Part shown: positions 53,886-64,000 of the stretch, in pieces
How positions within the stretch are numbered: position 1 is the first letter of the stretch
Layout of the letters: each line of letters opens with the position of its first letter
Source of the DNA: Aquatica leii
Lineage: Eukaryota > Arthropoda > Insecta > Coleoptera > Lampyridae
Direction of reading: 5' to 3'
NCBI GenBank assembly: GCA_035610365.1
Contig: CM069436.1
Location: 2,904,937-2,968,936, forward strand
DNA length: 64,000 nucleotides
Made by a program: the position numbers and the translations under genes
Notes under the pieces: generated by a model
Told to the model about the DNA's origin: nothing
Seen by the model: only the letters and a program-made list of their open reading frames with translations
The model's database searches: none

Positions 53886-55690
53886 TTATGAAGTACTAGC
53901 AGCAGCTCCCTTTTTTTGTTTCATTGCACTTCTGGAACACGAATTGCACCTTTCTCCATACATGGTGCACGTTTCATGCAGCCATTGCTCACATTCTAAA
54001 CACTGGAGCCAGGAAACAGTTTTAGTTGTTTTAAAGTACAGTTCGAAACACTCCATACATTCACAATCATCGCTAGCATCGCTCTTTCCTTGCTTGGCAA
54101 GAGGTTCCTCATCACTGCTGCTCCATTTCACAGTTGTTTTCTTCACCTTGGTTCTTTTATCGCTGAACTTACCGACTCGCGCCTTCATAGACTCTCTGGT
54201 TAAACTTTTCTTCGTTATTGCTTTTCGATTGACCGTTGTCTTCCTTGCGATTTGGATCCTGTGTTTTTCTATGTTTTGGGGCGAATTCAACACTGTCGCA
54301 CCTTGCTTCCTCCGCTTAAACATTGGAATCGGAACTACTGGAATCGGCGATTGGGGTGATATTCTTCGTTGCTGATGTGCGTGAATTTGTGTTTGTTTCT
54401 CCCTTCTCCCTTGCCTCTACAATAGGCACGAGATCAGGTGTGACAGATCTTGGTGCTAGTGGTGTCGGTGGTTCTTCATTGTTAGTGGACGTAGTTTCAG
54501 AAATTCCAACAACATCTGCAGCATCTGCTATGCCGAAAAAGTGGTCAAGAATGGCATTTAGATGTAAGGGATGTATTCCACAAGCTTTAAACGCATTTAT
54601 GGCACTTGCTATGGAGGCTGCTCTGATCCAAGCTTTTCCGATTACATCACCTGCTTGGTACCTTGTAAAATTCCTGTTGCTATGATTTTTCGTCCCGAGG
54701 TGGGCTTCGTGTTGAAAATAAGTTTTGAACGGGCCAAAAAAACTTCTATCTAGGGGCTGTAGGGCTTGCGTACAGTGACTTGGTAAGCAGAGAGTGATAA
54801 TGTCATTATCGTCTGCTACCTGCAGTATGTTAATATCCGTGCTATGGAACGTATGTCCATCTAAAACAAGAAGGCATTTTCCGGATGGTTTGTTGGGAAT
54901 GAAATGTTCTTTTAAGCAGAGGAAGAATAACTCAGAATTGATGAATGATGACTTTTTATTCATGTAAACCTTAGATCCTGCTGGTAAGCCATTCGAAAAT
55001 TCTGCCTTTTTATTCACTCCTTTGAATATCAACACTGCGGGAAGAAAACGTCCATCCGCGTTGCAACAGGCGACAATAGTAACATTTTCATCTCTTTCCT
55101 TCGATGTAAGGACGTGAACATCCTTAGTTCTATGAGAACGATACAACTCCTCCAAAAATTTAATAGCTTGTAGTGATTCTATGCGACCATAGATCCTTAA
55201 ACGTGGAAGATAAGCACAACTCTGAAAGAAAACTCTGTAGTAATTGTGGCTACGTTTCGTTGGCTATTGTACCCCCGTCTCATCCATATTCAAGATATGG
55301 AATGGTTTCTCTAATAAATTGTGTTTTGTTAGAATTTGATTCAAGAGCTCAAAAAATTTTCTGACGTCATCTGGATTCATTCCACGTGCTCTGGATAATG
55401 ACAAACCTTCTGCTTGCCTGACGGACAGTTCGGGATGTTTTTCTAAGAACGACTGCATCCAAGCAAAACCTGCCATTTCTCTCTCCGCATCGAATTTATG
55501 TTTGACATTTAACTTTTCTGCAAATTTATAAACAAGTGTACAAATTGTATGCCTATCCGGTGCAAATCCAGCTGCTGACAAACTTTGAATATGTGACACA
55601 AGCCGGTTTTCATTGCCTTTTCCCAGAATGCCTGAAAAACGATTTCTGTCTAACAAGTAACAAGAATCAGAAATACAGATCATTCAACAT
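53886..55690 (-). pseudogene. pogo/Tigger-type transposase with C-terminal zinc finger
   Basis: Minus strand: the N-terminal part from about 55690 (RFSGILGKGNENRLVSHIQS, then EKHPELSVRQAEGLSLSRAR) is the CENP-B-type DNA-binding region. DDE_1 residues are Asp in ILNMDETGVQ (55270), LLVLDGHTFHS (near 54880) and CTQALQPLDRSFFGPFK (near 54770), with 36 residues between the last two. A stop and about 100 bp of unrelated sequence follow MDETGVQ; the frame resumes KDVHVLTSKERDENVT. After a frame change near 54320 a Lys-rich tail ends in a PHD-like finger CECMECF...WLQCLECEQWLHETC...CNSC. The start of the HTH and the inverted repeats are not recognised. Confidence 0.85.
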
Positions 55691-55699
55691 TTTGATTAT

Positions 55700-57239
55700 T
55701 AAAATACTAATGTCCAGATTCTCTTCCGGCGAGCGTCTCTCTGTAAACCTTAGCACAAAATTCCTGTGGTCATTTTTCCTGTATAATTATTTAATTTGTA
55801 ATAATTGCTTAAAACTTTACAGGAATTTTTAGCCAGATACGTATTACAGGCTACAAGGTTACATTTAGTTAAATTGCAAATAAGAAATTCCCAATATTTA
55901 ACCCAAAATCATTATTGTATGTCAGAGGTCTCATAAAAAAAATTTTGAATCTCCTATTCAAACCGTCCGCTTCTAAAACACGCTTTGAAACTCCTGTTCA
56001 AACAGATCACTTTTAAAGCTAACTTAGATTTTCCTATTCAAACCGTCCGACCAAAAAACTCCCTCGACTACGTAACATCGATTAAGGTGTCCATTTTGTT
56101 AATTTTTTTGTCGTTTTATTTTCTGTTATTTTCAGTTTTCGAATTCTTATTATTTAGTTTTAACCATTAACGCATGAAGTCAGTATTAGATCCTCTCCGC
56201 AATTTCAGACAGCAAATACGGTACCCCGTGACGCTACTGGAAACGCGTTTGCCCTTATCGTCAGCACCAATTAATAACCCGTCGATACAGCGCAACAATG
56301 TTAGTATTGTCAAAGTAACTCGGTAGCATAATAACTCGAACTTCGAGAACCCTAACCTACGATTAAACTTTATCGTAAACCGAACGAAGTTCAGTTTCCT
56401 TGTTTTAGTAACATCACTCTCGGATTCAATGTAAATACCTCCAGTAAAGTATCATTTGAAAACCGACATTAACCTAAACTACCGTCATTTCAGTTATATT
56501 CGTTAGTTTAATAATTACTTGTAATACGTTTTCTGCAATGCTCCTATCCGTAATCACCGAAAATTAAATAATTAACTTAAGAACTAAAAATACGTGTTTA
56601 ACCTTTTGTAGGCACTTGGAAGCAGTACCACAGCCGACCCACTACTGCTGTCAGTATAATTCATTTATATAATTTAACTTTTATTTTTGTACATACGATT
56701 GTTTCACAATTTTAAATTTATTTTATTTTTTACATTGGCAATAAACGCATATTAGAATCTGGCATATTTCAATTCTCTAACTTCACGCTACCTAGAAAGA
56801 TGCAGTAAACTGCAAAATAAAAAAGTATCAACCTACACCAAACCTATATTTAATACCTTATCGCAGCCATCTGGATAATTTGTTTTTAACAAGCGCTTCA
56901 TCAAAAACCTTAAATCTAATCACTTAGACAATCGTTACTTGGTGAACACATCTTGCCAAAAATCCTAGACCGGATAACCTGATACCTAACCGCTGTTTTC
57001 CAAACGATCCTTTTCTAGCGAGCGACTTTGTACGCGACTGTTTTTTAATTATCTAAATCACAACTTTGTAGACACGTTACGTTTTGGCCTTTCAGCAAAA
57101 ACGTTTTACACATTAATCTTGAAATTTGATTTCCGGGCTAGTTACCACCTCGTTGATGAATTTGACTTGATTTCGGCCAACATCTAGTGACCTTCAGAAA
57201 ATTTACAAAACTGTTTTGCTTCCCCTTGAGTTCAAATAA
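55700..57239. other. Spacer with a three-unit tandem array
   Basis: At 55945-56055 three 40-bp units repeat (TTGAATCTCCTATTCAAACC, TTGAAACTCCTGTTCAAACA, TTAGATTTTCCTATTCAAACC, each followed by a variable tail). The 56160-56650 part is slightly richer in G and C, without open frames; it could be an old LTR but no ends were found. Confidence 0.4.
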
Positions 57240-58440
57240 TTATATTAATTGCTCGTTCACTGTCCATCGCTTACCTGTAGATTTTTGAACAAAAGTGTCT
57301 GACTCTGGCAAGTGTTCTCGTTTCGTCAAAATCGAATGCATGCCCACGTCTGGTATCTGCAATATGTTCATGTAGCTTAGTGTTGATCTTCCATCCGGTC
57401 TGTCCTATATATCTTCCCACAGAAGCAGAGAATACTGTAGCGTCCTGAGAAGTTTCTTCTTGGATGTTTTGGATTTCGGAACCAAAGTTAATTTCTTCTC
57501 TTTAGCACTTCATTTCTATTAAGTAGTCTTCCCGTTTTATCCGTGCATCCTTCAATGTATGGTACAAATGCTGCTGTTCTGATATCTTCTTGTCTTGGTC
57601 TACCGCCCTGTTAGTATACTTTCTTCCTTTTATGAAAAATACTCGATTTTTTAGTCATAACAATTCTCCTAAACAAAATAAAGCAATTATGCATTTAAAT
57701 GCCAGCCTTTGAGTGGTTCAAATAATATCTCCCCGATAGGTCTTGCAGGGTTGTTCTTACTAATACTAGTGGTGATACTAGTTGTAGTCGTTTGGCAGTG
57801 AAGTATGGAGTTTCACAGGAAAGTATATTATTTTTAACTATAATCAACAATCTTCCATGTTTTGTAGAGTCACTTGATATCCTTCCAGTTCTCTATACGG
57901 ACGATCTTACTATTATGTTAAAAAATCCCACGTTACAACTTACAAATAAACTGCAATATAAGACTGCTAACAGTCCCAGCTCTTTATGTGTTTAAATGTT
58001 TCATGTTCATGAGAAACATGTCTTACGTGTTTAATTTCGTTCGCGATAAGCATCAGTACAACACAAGACATAAATCTAGGGTACCTATCCCCTGCCATCA
58101 TACCACTAAATTGTTATTATTACATCACATTTGCCTTCTTCACCAAAGTGTGGAGTATCCCTAGTTTCTACATCGGGTGGTAGCGCTTAGATACCTGTTT
58201 GTGTTTGTTGGTTTCCTGTATAGCCGGTGACCTAATGAGCCGCCGACTTTCCTGGTTACAAAAACATTTAGAAATAATATGCTTCCACATCCATGGTAAA
58301 TTGGACTACACTACAATGATGTTGTCTACATATCCGTACCAGCGCTTTGGTTTCAAATTGCTGGTCGCCAGTGCTCTCTCCTCGAACATGTAAATGTTTG
58401 CTACAAATGGGAACAAAAGAAGACCATTATATTAATATAA
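57240..58440 (-). pseudogene. Penelope-like element, RT and GIY-YIG, interrupted
   Basis: On the minus strand an RT block ANIYMFEERALATSNLKPKR is followed by WYGYVDNIIVV (58400-58310), the YVDD box with the second Asp changed to Asn. Then comes a KHKQVSKRYHP/LHTLVKKA block (58200-58130). After a gap, TAAFVPYIEGCTDKTGRLLN lies near 57570. The GIY-YIG domain follows: FCGKIY in one frame and GRYIGQTGWKINTKLHEHIA in another (57420-57340), then RVRHF. Frameshift and gap make it dead. The gap holds an unrelated plus-strand RT scrap (57750-57970). This is a different PLE from the one at 5099. Confidence 0.8.
57750..57970 (+). pseudogene. Non-LTR reverse transcriptase scrap nested in the PLE
   Basis: Plus strand: MAVKYGVSQESILFLTIINN corresponds to the GVPQGS...L..IYINDL region, and FVESLDILPVLYTDDLTIML to the YADD region, with Thr for Ala. 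Only about 65 residues remain. Both flanks are PLE sequence on the other strand. Confidence 0.6.
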
Positions 58441-60300
58441 AGTATAACAGTGTTCAGTTAATTTAAAATGGCAGAATCCCAGGAACATTTTACTTTTTCA
58501 TCAATATATAAAAATAAAACAAATTAATTAAATGTAACGATTTAAAATACGTTTTAATAGGATTCTGACTGTCGATTAAACAACTTTGCTATCGTAGCGG
58601 CGTGAGAGTAAATACCGCAGGGTTAGTAAGGTTTTTAGTAGACTCTGCTTGATTTCCGGATGTGTTCAAACGCCAATGTTACTTTAACTGTGGTGCTAGT
58701 AATAGGTTTGAAAACAACACTAGGTAATGGATAAAATGTGTCATCCGTCAACATCTACCTTATGAAAATGTTTTTTTAGAGAAATCTTTTCTCGATACAG
58801 CGCACGTAGACTTTTAAGGAGCCGCTAGAGATTAAGTTTTCGTGTTGCTTTTTCATTGGAAACCTAAGTGAGGTTAGTTATGAATTTACCCACATGTGGT
58901 TGCAAAATGCCAATTGTCTTGTTTTTATAGTTTCTTCTATATTAACTTCATGTTTACTAATATCTGTTAACTTCGGAAACAGTTTAATCGAAAAGAAAGT
59001 GGTATGACCTATCTCAATGAGCGTGTTTCCTTGTAGTACCGTACTTTGAGGTATTGATGTTTCAATAACTAATATGATGAGTAAAACGGGGATAAACGTG
59101 GGAATAAACCACTATTGTTAAGTCGTTTCCGAAGTGATTTCATAAAGTTTACTATAACCAAATTGTTCGGTGCTTCAAATTTAAAGCGCTAATCGTTGGT
59201 ACGAGGTCGCGAACTGCGTGATAACGTTGCTTTATTACGTCATTTAAATTACGTTCAGTATCATGTAAATTTGTTTATTGTTGTTGTTACTATTTATGTC
59301 ACCTGACTTGTTATTAATGTCATTAACAGTTAAATTACTAGCACATTTCTATAAATTCGTTTTGTAAGGAGATTCGGAAGTACGCGGTGAATATGATTTG
59401 TTTTAAAAAAGTTAGTTAAACTAGATTTTTTAAATCTCGTTTGCACATTCAACGTTATACAATCCGGTGTGAGTTTTAATAAGAAAGATTCTAACGCAAA
59501 CGCGTTTAGTCCAGTTTAGTTTAGTCTTTAGTCAAGTTAAGCGATTGCTGTCGGCCAATAACTTTTCTTTACTTTAGATGCTGCTTGTTATCACTGGCGT
59601 AACTACGATGTGTGAAGCATAACTTAGAGATGTACCGACGACTAATACTTAGTCTAAAACTTCGCTGTGTTATCTTCTGTATCTTGTTTCTCTTCTTTGT
59701 CTATTATAGTTGTGATTCAGTACTAGTCTACATTAAATCGTAATTAAGTCTCTTATAACTAAAGAGCGGACAGTCTTTTTGTCTTTTTTGCCTATTTACA
59801 GAGTATTATTTTATATTGCCTTTTTACATATAAATTTTAAAAAGTTTGTGTAAACAGTGTTTTAATAGGTAGATGACAAAAACGCATTACAGAATTTTAC
59901 TTAAATTACGTACAATAATATAATTAAAATTTTTTGCTAAAAAGGTCTTACCATGAACCTATAAATAACAACAGGAATTTTCATGTTTTGTTAATCAATG
60001 ATTTCCAGAAAACATTAAATACAAAAACCGCTTATAGAGAAGAACTACTGTAAAAATTTATACTAGAATTATGTACAATGACAGACTTAACAAAACACTA
60101 TTTACAAAGCCGGAAGGATTTCGGAATGAATCATATTTTATAGGCCTATTCAGTACCTAAGTAAAGCAAAGAAATATAGATCATTATAATTCTGTCCGGT
60201 GGGATTCCTTTAATGACTGAAACACATGACTAAAATATTCTTTGTTTGTTATAAATACCTGTGATATTGTCACATTGTGATAGTCTATTGCTGTTGTGCT
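58441..60300. other. AT-rich spacer
   Basis: No gene or repeat is recognised. 60184-60420 has a minus-strand open frame that is only the shadow of the hAT start on the other strand. Confidence 0.4.
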
Positions 60301-60329
60301 GTGAGTAAGATTTAAAAAATGCCACCTAA

Positions 60330-63140
60330 TAATCAAAATTTGAAAATTATTACAAGTGGAGTACATTGGACAATAATTTAACAACCGACGGGGAAAACCT
60401 TTTTTGTCAAGTTTGTTCAAAATCAGTAAGTTTGTATTATCTTAATTTAAATGCTTTTAATTACTACTATATGTATTATTTTAGATCGGTGCTACTAAAA
60501 AGTACCACGTAAAACAACACTTGGGTAGTAGTTTACATTTAAAAAATATTCAAAAAACTATGAAACAACTATTGTTAAAAAACGTTATAGAAGATCAACA
60601 GAATAAACCTGACCCATGAAAAACAACTTTTGCTCTAGATTTGTGCGAAGCATTGGTGTCGGCTCAAATTACTCTTAAAAAACTTGATAATATCAATTTC
60701 GCAATTTCCTCAAAAAATACACCGAACAAGTTGTTCCAGATGAATCAACTTTGAGAAAAATTATTTACCTTTTATAGAAAATACAGACAATAAGGAATGA
60801 AATTGAGGACCATTACATTTTGACTTCGGTTGATGAAACAACCGATTGCAGAGGTCGATATATAGCAAATTTTGTAGTTTGTTACAAGCTTTATGTCTTA
60901 CGAACCTTGCACAGCCAACTCACACAGTCGGAGGTAGAGGAGGTTCACATTTTTTTTGCGACAGAATCGTGAAGTTGTGGATTGCCTAAAATGGCCTGTA
61001 TGACGTAAAGAAATAATTTCAAGAGACATCCGTACTAATGGGAATCAAATTCTAATTAAAATACGTTCGTGAAATATTTGAGTCGTCACAGGCCGTTTCC
61101 CCACGTTCGAGCACATGTGCGTTTCAATAAAGGATGTGTTAAGGGTTAATTATTATTGAGGAATACCGTTACCGAACACGTACGATTCTGGAAGGCATAT
61201 TCTCCGCCACGAAAACGGGGTCTCGACAAGCCTACTGTGGGAGATGTTGCGTCGTGTATACTAGTCGATTGTGTTATCAGCCACCTGTGCTAAATTGTTA
61301 CCTACAGTATACGATGCAACGGGTTTTTATATAACATTTAATGATTTATTAAAACTATTTTTTTAGCTTCTTGTTCGTTGTGAGTTAGTGTGTGATACGA
61401 TTTGCTTTTCACTATTTATTACAGGCCGCTGGCGGGAAAACGTTTTCTTCGCGAAAGTGGATGCTGGATTTTGGGGTGAGTTATTTGCTTAACTTTTATA
61501 TCGTGATCACGAAAGTTACTCACCGAATTGTAATTAATGTTAACGACCGTAATTTCGTTATTGCTTATATACCAATAAGGCAATCTTAATCATTTACGTA
61601 ACTGTATCGCATGCTGTGAGGGAAAAACATATTTATTCCGAGATTTTCGGTGCTGTTCATTTCGACATAACTTCAACGTGTAGTGTGTGTTGCCGATACT
61701 GCGGGCATTCCTGTATTAGAATTCGATATAATCTAGTAAATCTTATGTATTACGAAATCAAAGTTTTCTACACTTGCATGTAGCGTATAGTTGTCACTTT
61801 ACTGCGCCACTAATTTAAAACTGTGATATTTGTTAATTCTACGTGGAAACCATTCGAGCATCGATAGGTGAAGAAATTTCATATATTCTTATTAGTATCC
61901 AACGTTAATACATTAAAGTGATTATAATTGTTAATCTCTCTCGTTATTTTGCTTTCTCCTGTGATTATCGTTATCTATTAACTAATTTTGGCTACTCGAA
62001 CATCAGAGTAATAAAGATTACGAACCTCAAATTGAGTTACAAGTTTGGATCGTCTGTCGTGATCGAGGCAAAAGTGTTATCTTGGATCAGATCTGGCGCC
62101 CTTAAGCATACTTCCTGTGAATCTCCCCTACCTCCAAGTGTGTGAGTTAGCTGTGCAAGGTTCGTAAGACATAAAGCTTGTAACAAAATTCAGAATCTAA
62201 TTTCAATTACATACAGGCTATTCCGTAATGAAAATTTCGTACGTAACAACAAAAATTTTATCCGAATTTAAAACATTTAACTTGTCTGGCACATGCAGTA
62301 CATAGGGTGTGTGAATTGCAATAGTAAACAAGTTAATTTCTGCCACCAAAAAGGTAAAAATGTCTAACATATTAGATTCTCTTTTTGATTACTAGATCTT
62401 GTTTTTTGAAAGCACCATTACGAGTAAGGACGAAGAAAAACTTCCAGATGTTAAACTTCCACCGGAACCTATCATAACAAGATGGAGAACTTGGTTATCT
62501 ACTTGCATTTTTTATGCCACACATTTTGAAAAAATTAAAGGTACAGTTCATACTATAATCTAACATTGTCTTATACATTAATTAAATTTTCTTACTTCAA
62601 GTGGTTGAATTATTTGACAAGACGGCCTCTGCAGCAATTGCTAAATCTCAAAAAGCTTTTAATGACGAAGCTGTTAAAAGAGGACTAGTTTTTATAAAAA
62701 CACACTTTTCCGGCATTCCTGACGAATTAAAGAAGCTAGAAAAAAGCGAAACCGCAATGACCGAATCTTTCGCTACATTCGAAAGAATAAGAACAATTAT
62801 AAGAGCATGTCCAGGTACTATAAGAAGAAAAATTAATCAAAAATTAGATTCCGTCACATCAAAAAACCCTTCTTTTGACCTTTTTAACAACTCAAAAAGG
62901 TGAGGTCATGAAGCATCAACAGAAAATATTTTTAACAATAACGGAAACATCGGCATTAAAATTTGCTCCACTAACGTCTTATGATGTCGATAGAACTTTT
63001 TCCTTCTAAAAAAATACAATTGGGATTACGAATTTTAAACATTTTTTTTGTCCGGCCCAGCCTTTTTGTTCTTTTTGGGATTTTTTCTTCGCAGAAGAAA
63101 AGGTCTCATCAGACAAAGTTGGATACGAGCAACCTAATGC
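60330..63140 (+). pseudogene. hAT transposase with BED finger and introns, interrupted
   Basis: The BED-type finger starts in exon 1 (TDGENLFCQVCSKS, to 60425). A 59-nt intron (60426-60484, GTAAGT...TTTTAG, phase 0) follows, then IGATKKYHVKQHLGSSLH supplies the two His. The body has FALDLCEALVSAQI, KYTEQVVPDESTLRK and SVDETTDCRGRYIANFVV (to 60880). An insertion of 1.3 kb (60881-62184) follows. The gene resumes DVKLPPEPIITRWRTWLS (62445-62505), a 61-nt intron (62541-62601, phase 1), VVELFDKTASAAIAK through KNPSFDLF (62602-62890), and the dimerisation block FAPLTSYDVDRTFS (near 62960-63000). Frameshifts near 60350, 60640-60760 and 62900 and the insertion inactivate it. It resembles the insect CGGBP1/ZBED-related hAT group. 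Termini and 8-bp duplication not found. Confidence 0.75.
60881..62184. mobile_element. 1.3-kb insertion with 69-bp inverted ends
   Basis: The left end GTTACAAGCTTTATGTCTTA through TTCACA (60881-60949) is matched in reverse complement at 62113-62184 with about six differences. It interrupts the hAT gene after GRYIANFVV. No transposase is recognised inside. A possible 51-nt exon-like segment lies at 61427-61477. No convincing target-site duplication is seen, so the superfamily is undetermined. Confidence 0.65.
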
Positions 63141-63217
63141 ACGACCATCTTCGATGTAAGCTAGCCAAACAGGTGAGTCGACAATCTACTTTAATATTTT
63201 TAGGCTTTCATAATTAG

Positions 63218-64000
63218 TGCGTTACATAACAAAGAAGTTTCCCTTCTTCCGTGAACTTGTGTGGACGAGGCTCACTCTTCTAATTTTTTTCTTACAAATT
63301 GGTTATTACTAGAACCTTATAGTCCACATAATGGCAAGATTAATGCAATTAATGACCTCGATATTATCTAAGTAAGTAAGCTGTAAAACGATTCAAATAT
63401 TAAAGTGAAATCTTAAAAACTATAAAAAAAATGTGAATTCAAAAACTAAAAGATGAATCACCAAAAAAATTAAATTAGGACTGAAAATAATACTAAATAG
63501 GCACAAACAGAATAAAATTGAACAAAACAGGCAAAAAAATAGAAGTTATGTTAATATTTAAAAAAACTGGAGAAAATTTTTTTTTAAGAAATAGGAATCA
63601 TGACAAGATATAGAAAACCGAGCAACCATCGTAACCGACGGCATCGGTATAGCATAAATTTGTCAGTAAAAAAAAAATACAACAATAGCTTTACTAAAGC
63701 CTACATAAAAAAATCTAATATGTAATAACTTCCAATTTTCCCATTACAACAAAGCGCAATCAAATAATAATTATTTTTAAACAAAACCGAACTGAAATTT
63801 ATAGATAATTGTTGTATTCAATACAAACACAAAACGATTATCCGGCATAATTTTTATTTTTTTGTATTGAACACAATGTGCATTCAGAACACAAACTAAA
63901 CACTATCGATTTGTTTAGTTATCTATGAAAACAAATTACAGCGCTATCATAAAAAACCACGAAAGTCAACAACTACATAACGAGCAGAAATTTTTCAGTA
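63218..64000. other. A-rich spacer to the window end
   Basis: No gene is seen. The plus strand is rich in A-runs from 63410 on. Confidence 0.4.

Noticed and set aside
1..64000. CRISPR arrays, bacterial operons, ribosome binding sites, phage genes
   Set aside because: No regularly spaced direct repeats with unique spacers and no prokaryotic gene organisation; all recognised content is eukaryotic transposable elements with introns and poly(A)-type organisation.

Overview
The window reads as an AT-rich insect genomic segment made almost entirely of transposable elements. The insect call rests on the element mix: jockey-like, R1-like and RTE-like non-LTR retrotransposons, Ty3/gypsy and Ty1/copia pieces, Penelope-like elements (PLEs), Tc1/mariner DD41D, piggyBac, pogo/Tigger and hAT transposons, plus short introns of about 60 nt. 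The order cannot be fixed from the sequence. No complete host gene is visible. The only host-like candidate is a pair of splice-flanked, phase-compatible exons at 6602-7050 (+).

Layout, left to right. 1-1740 (-): decayed non-LTR element running off the left edge. 2506-2824: foldback element with two opposed hammerhead-ribozyme-like motifs. 2870-3790 (-): copia fragment. 3853-4813: dispersed repeat R, copy 1. 5099-5740 (-): PLE fragment with a GIY-YIG domain. 6602-7050: candidate exons. 7700-9470 (+): decayed jockey-like element holding an RTE tail. 9471-12545: nothing recognised. 12546-16540 (-): jockey-like element with an open gag frame and an ORF2 broken only by three stop codons. 16547-17610 (+): broken DD41D mariner. 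18328-23044 (+): gypsy-type element with two LTRs, a leader tandem array, a second hammerhead-bearing foldback and a ruined pol. 23504-25867 (-): piggyBac-like element between TTAA sites.

Right half. 26650-27210 (+): R1-like RT scrap. 29179-31950: repeat R, copy 2, split by a 1.35-kb solo LTR. 31976-32105: hAT-type terminus. 32200-33725 (+): full-length DD41D mariner with an uninterrupted transposase and long inverted repeats, the best-preserved element here. 34420-35416 (+): a third, broken DD41D copy. 35990-39674 (-): gypsy element with a gag-to-RT deletion. 42060-44160 (+) and 44925-46680 (-): R1-like elements. 47640-50530 (-): decayed jockey-like element. 53231-53648: two hairpin elements. 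53886-55690 (-): pogo/Tigger transposase with a C-terminal zinc finger. 57240-58440 (-): PLE interrupted by an opposite-strand RT scrap. 60330-63140 (+): intron-containing hAT transposase split by a 1.3-kb insertion with 69-bp inverted ends.

The elements do not work together as a pathway; the window records successive nested insertions and decay. The two most unusual signals are the hammerhead-like motifs in palindromic foldbacks, close to PLE remnants that could have supplied them, and the intact DD41D element.
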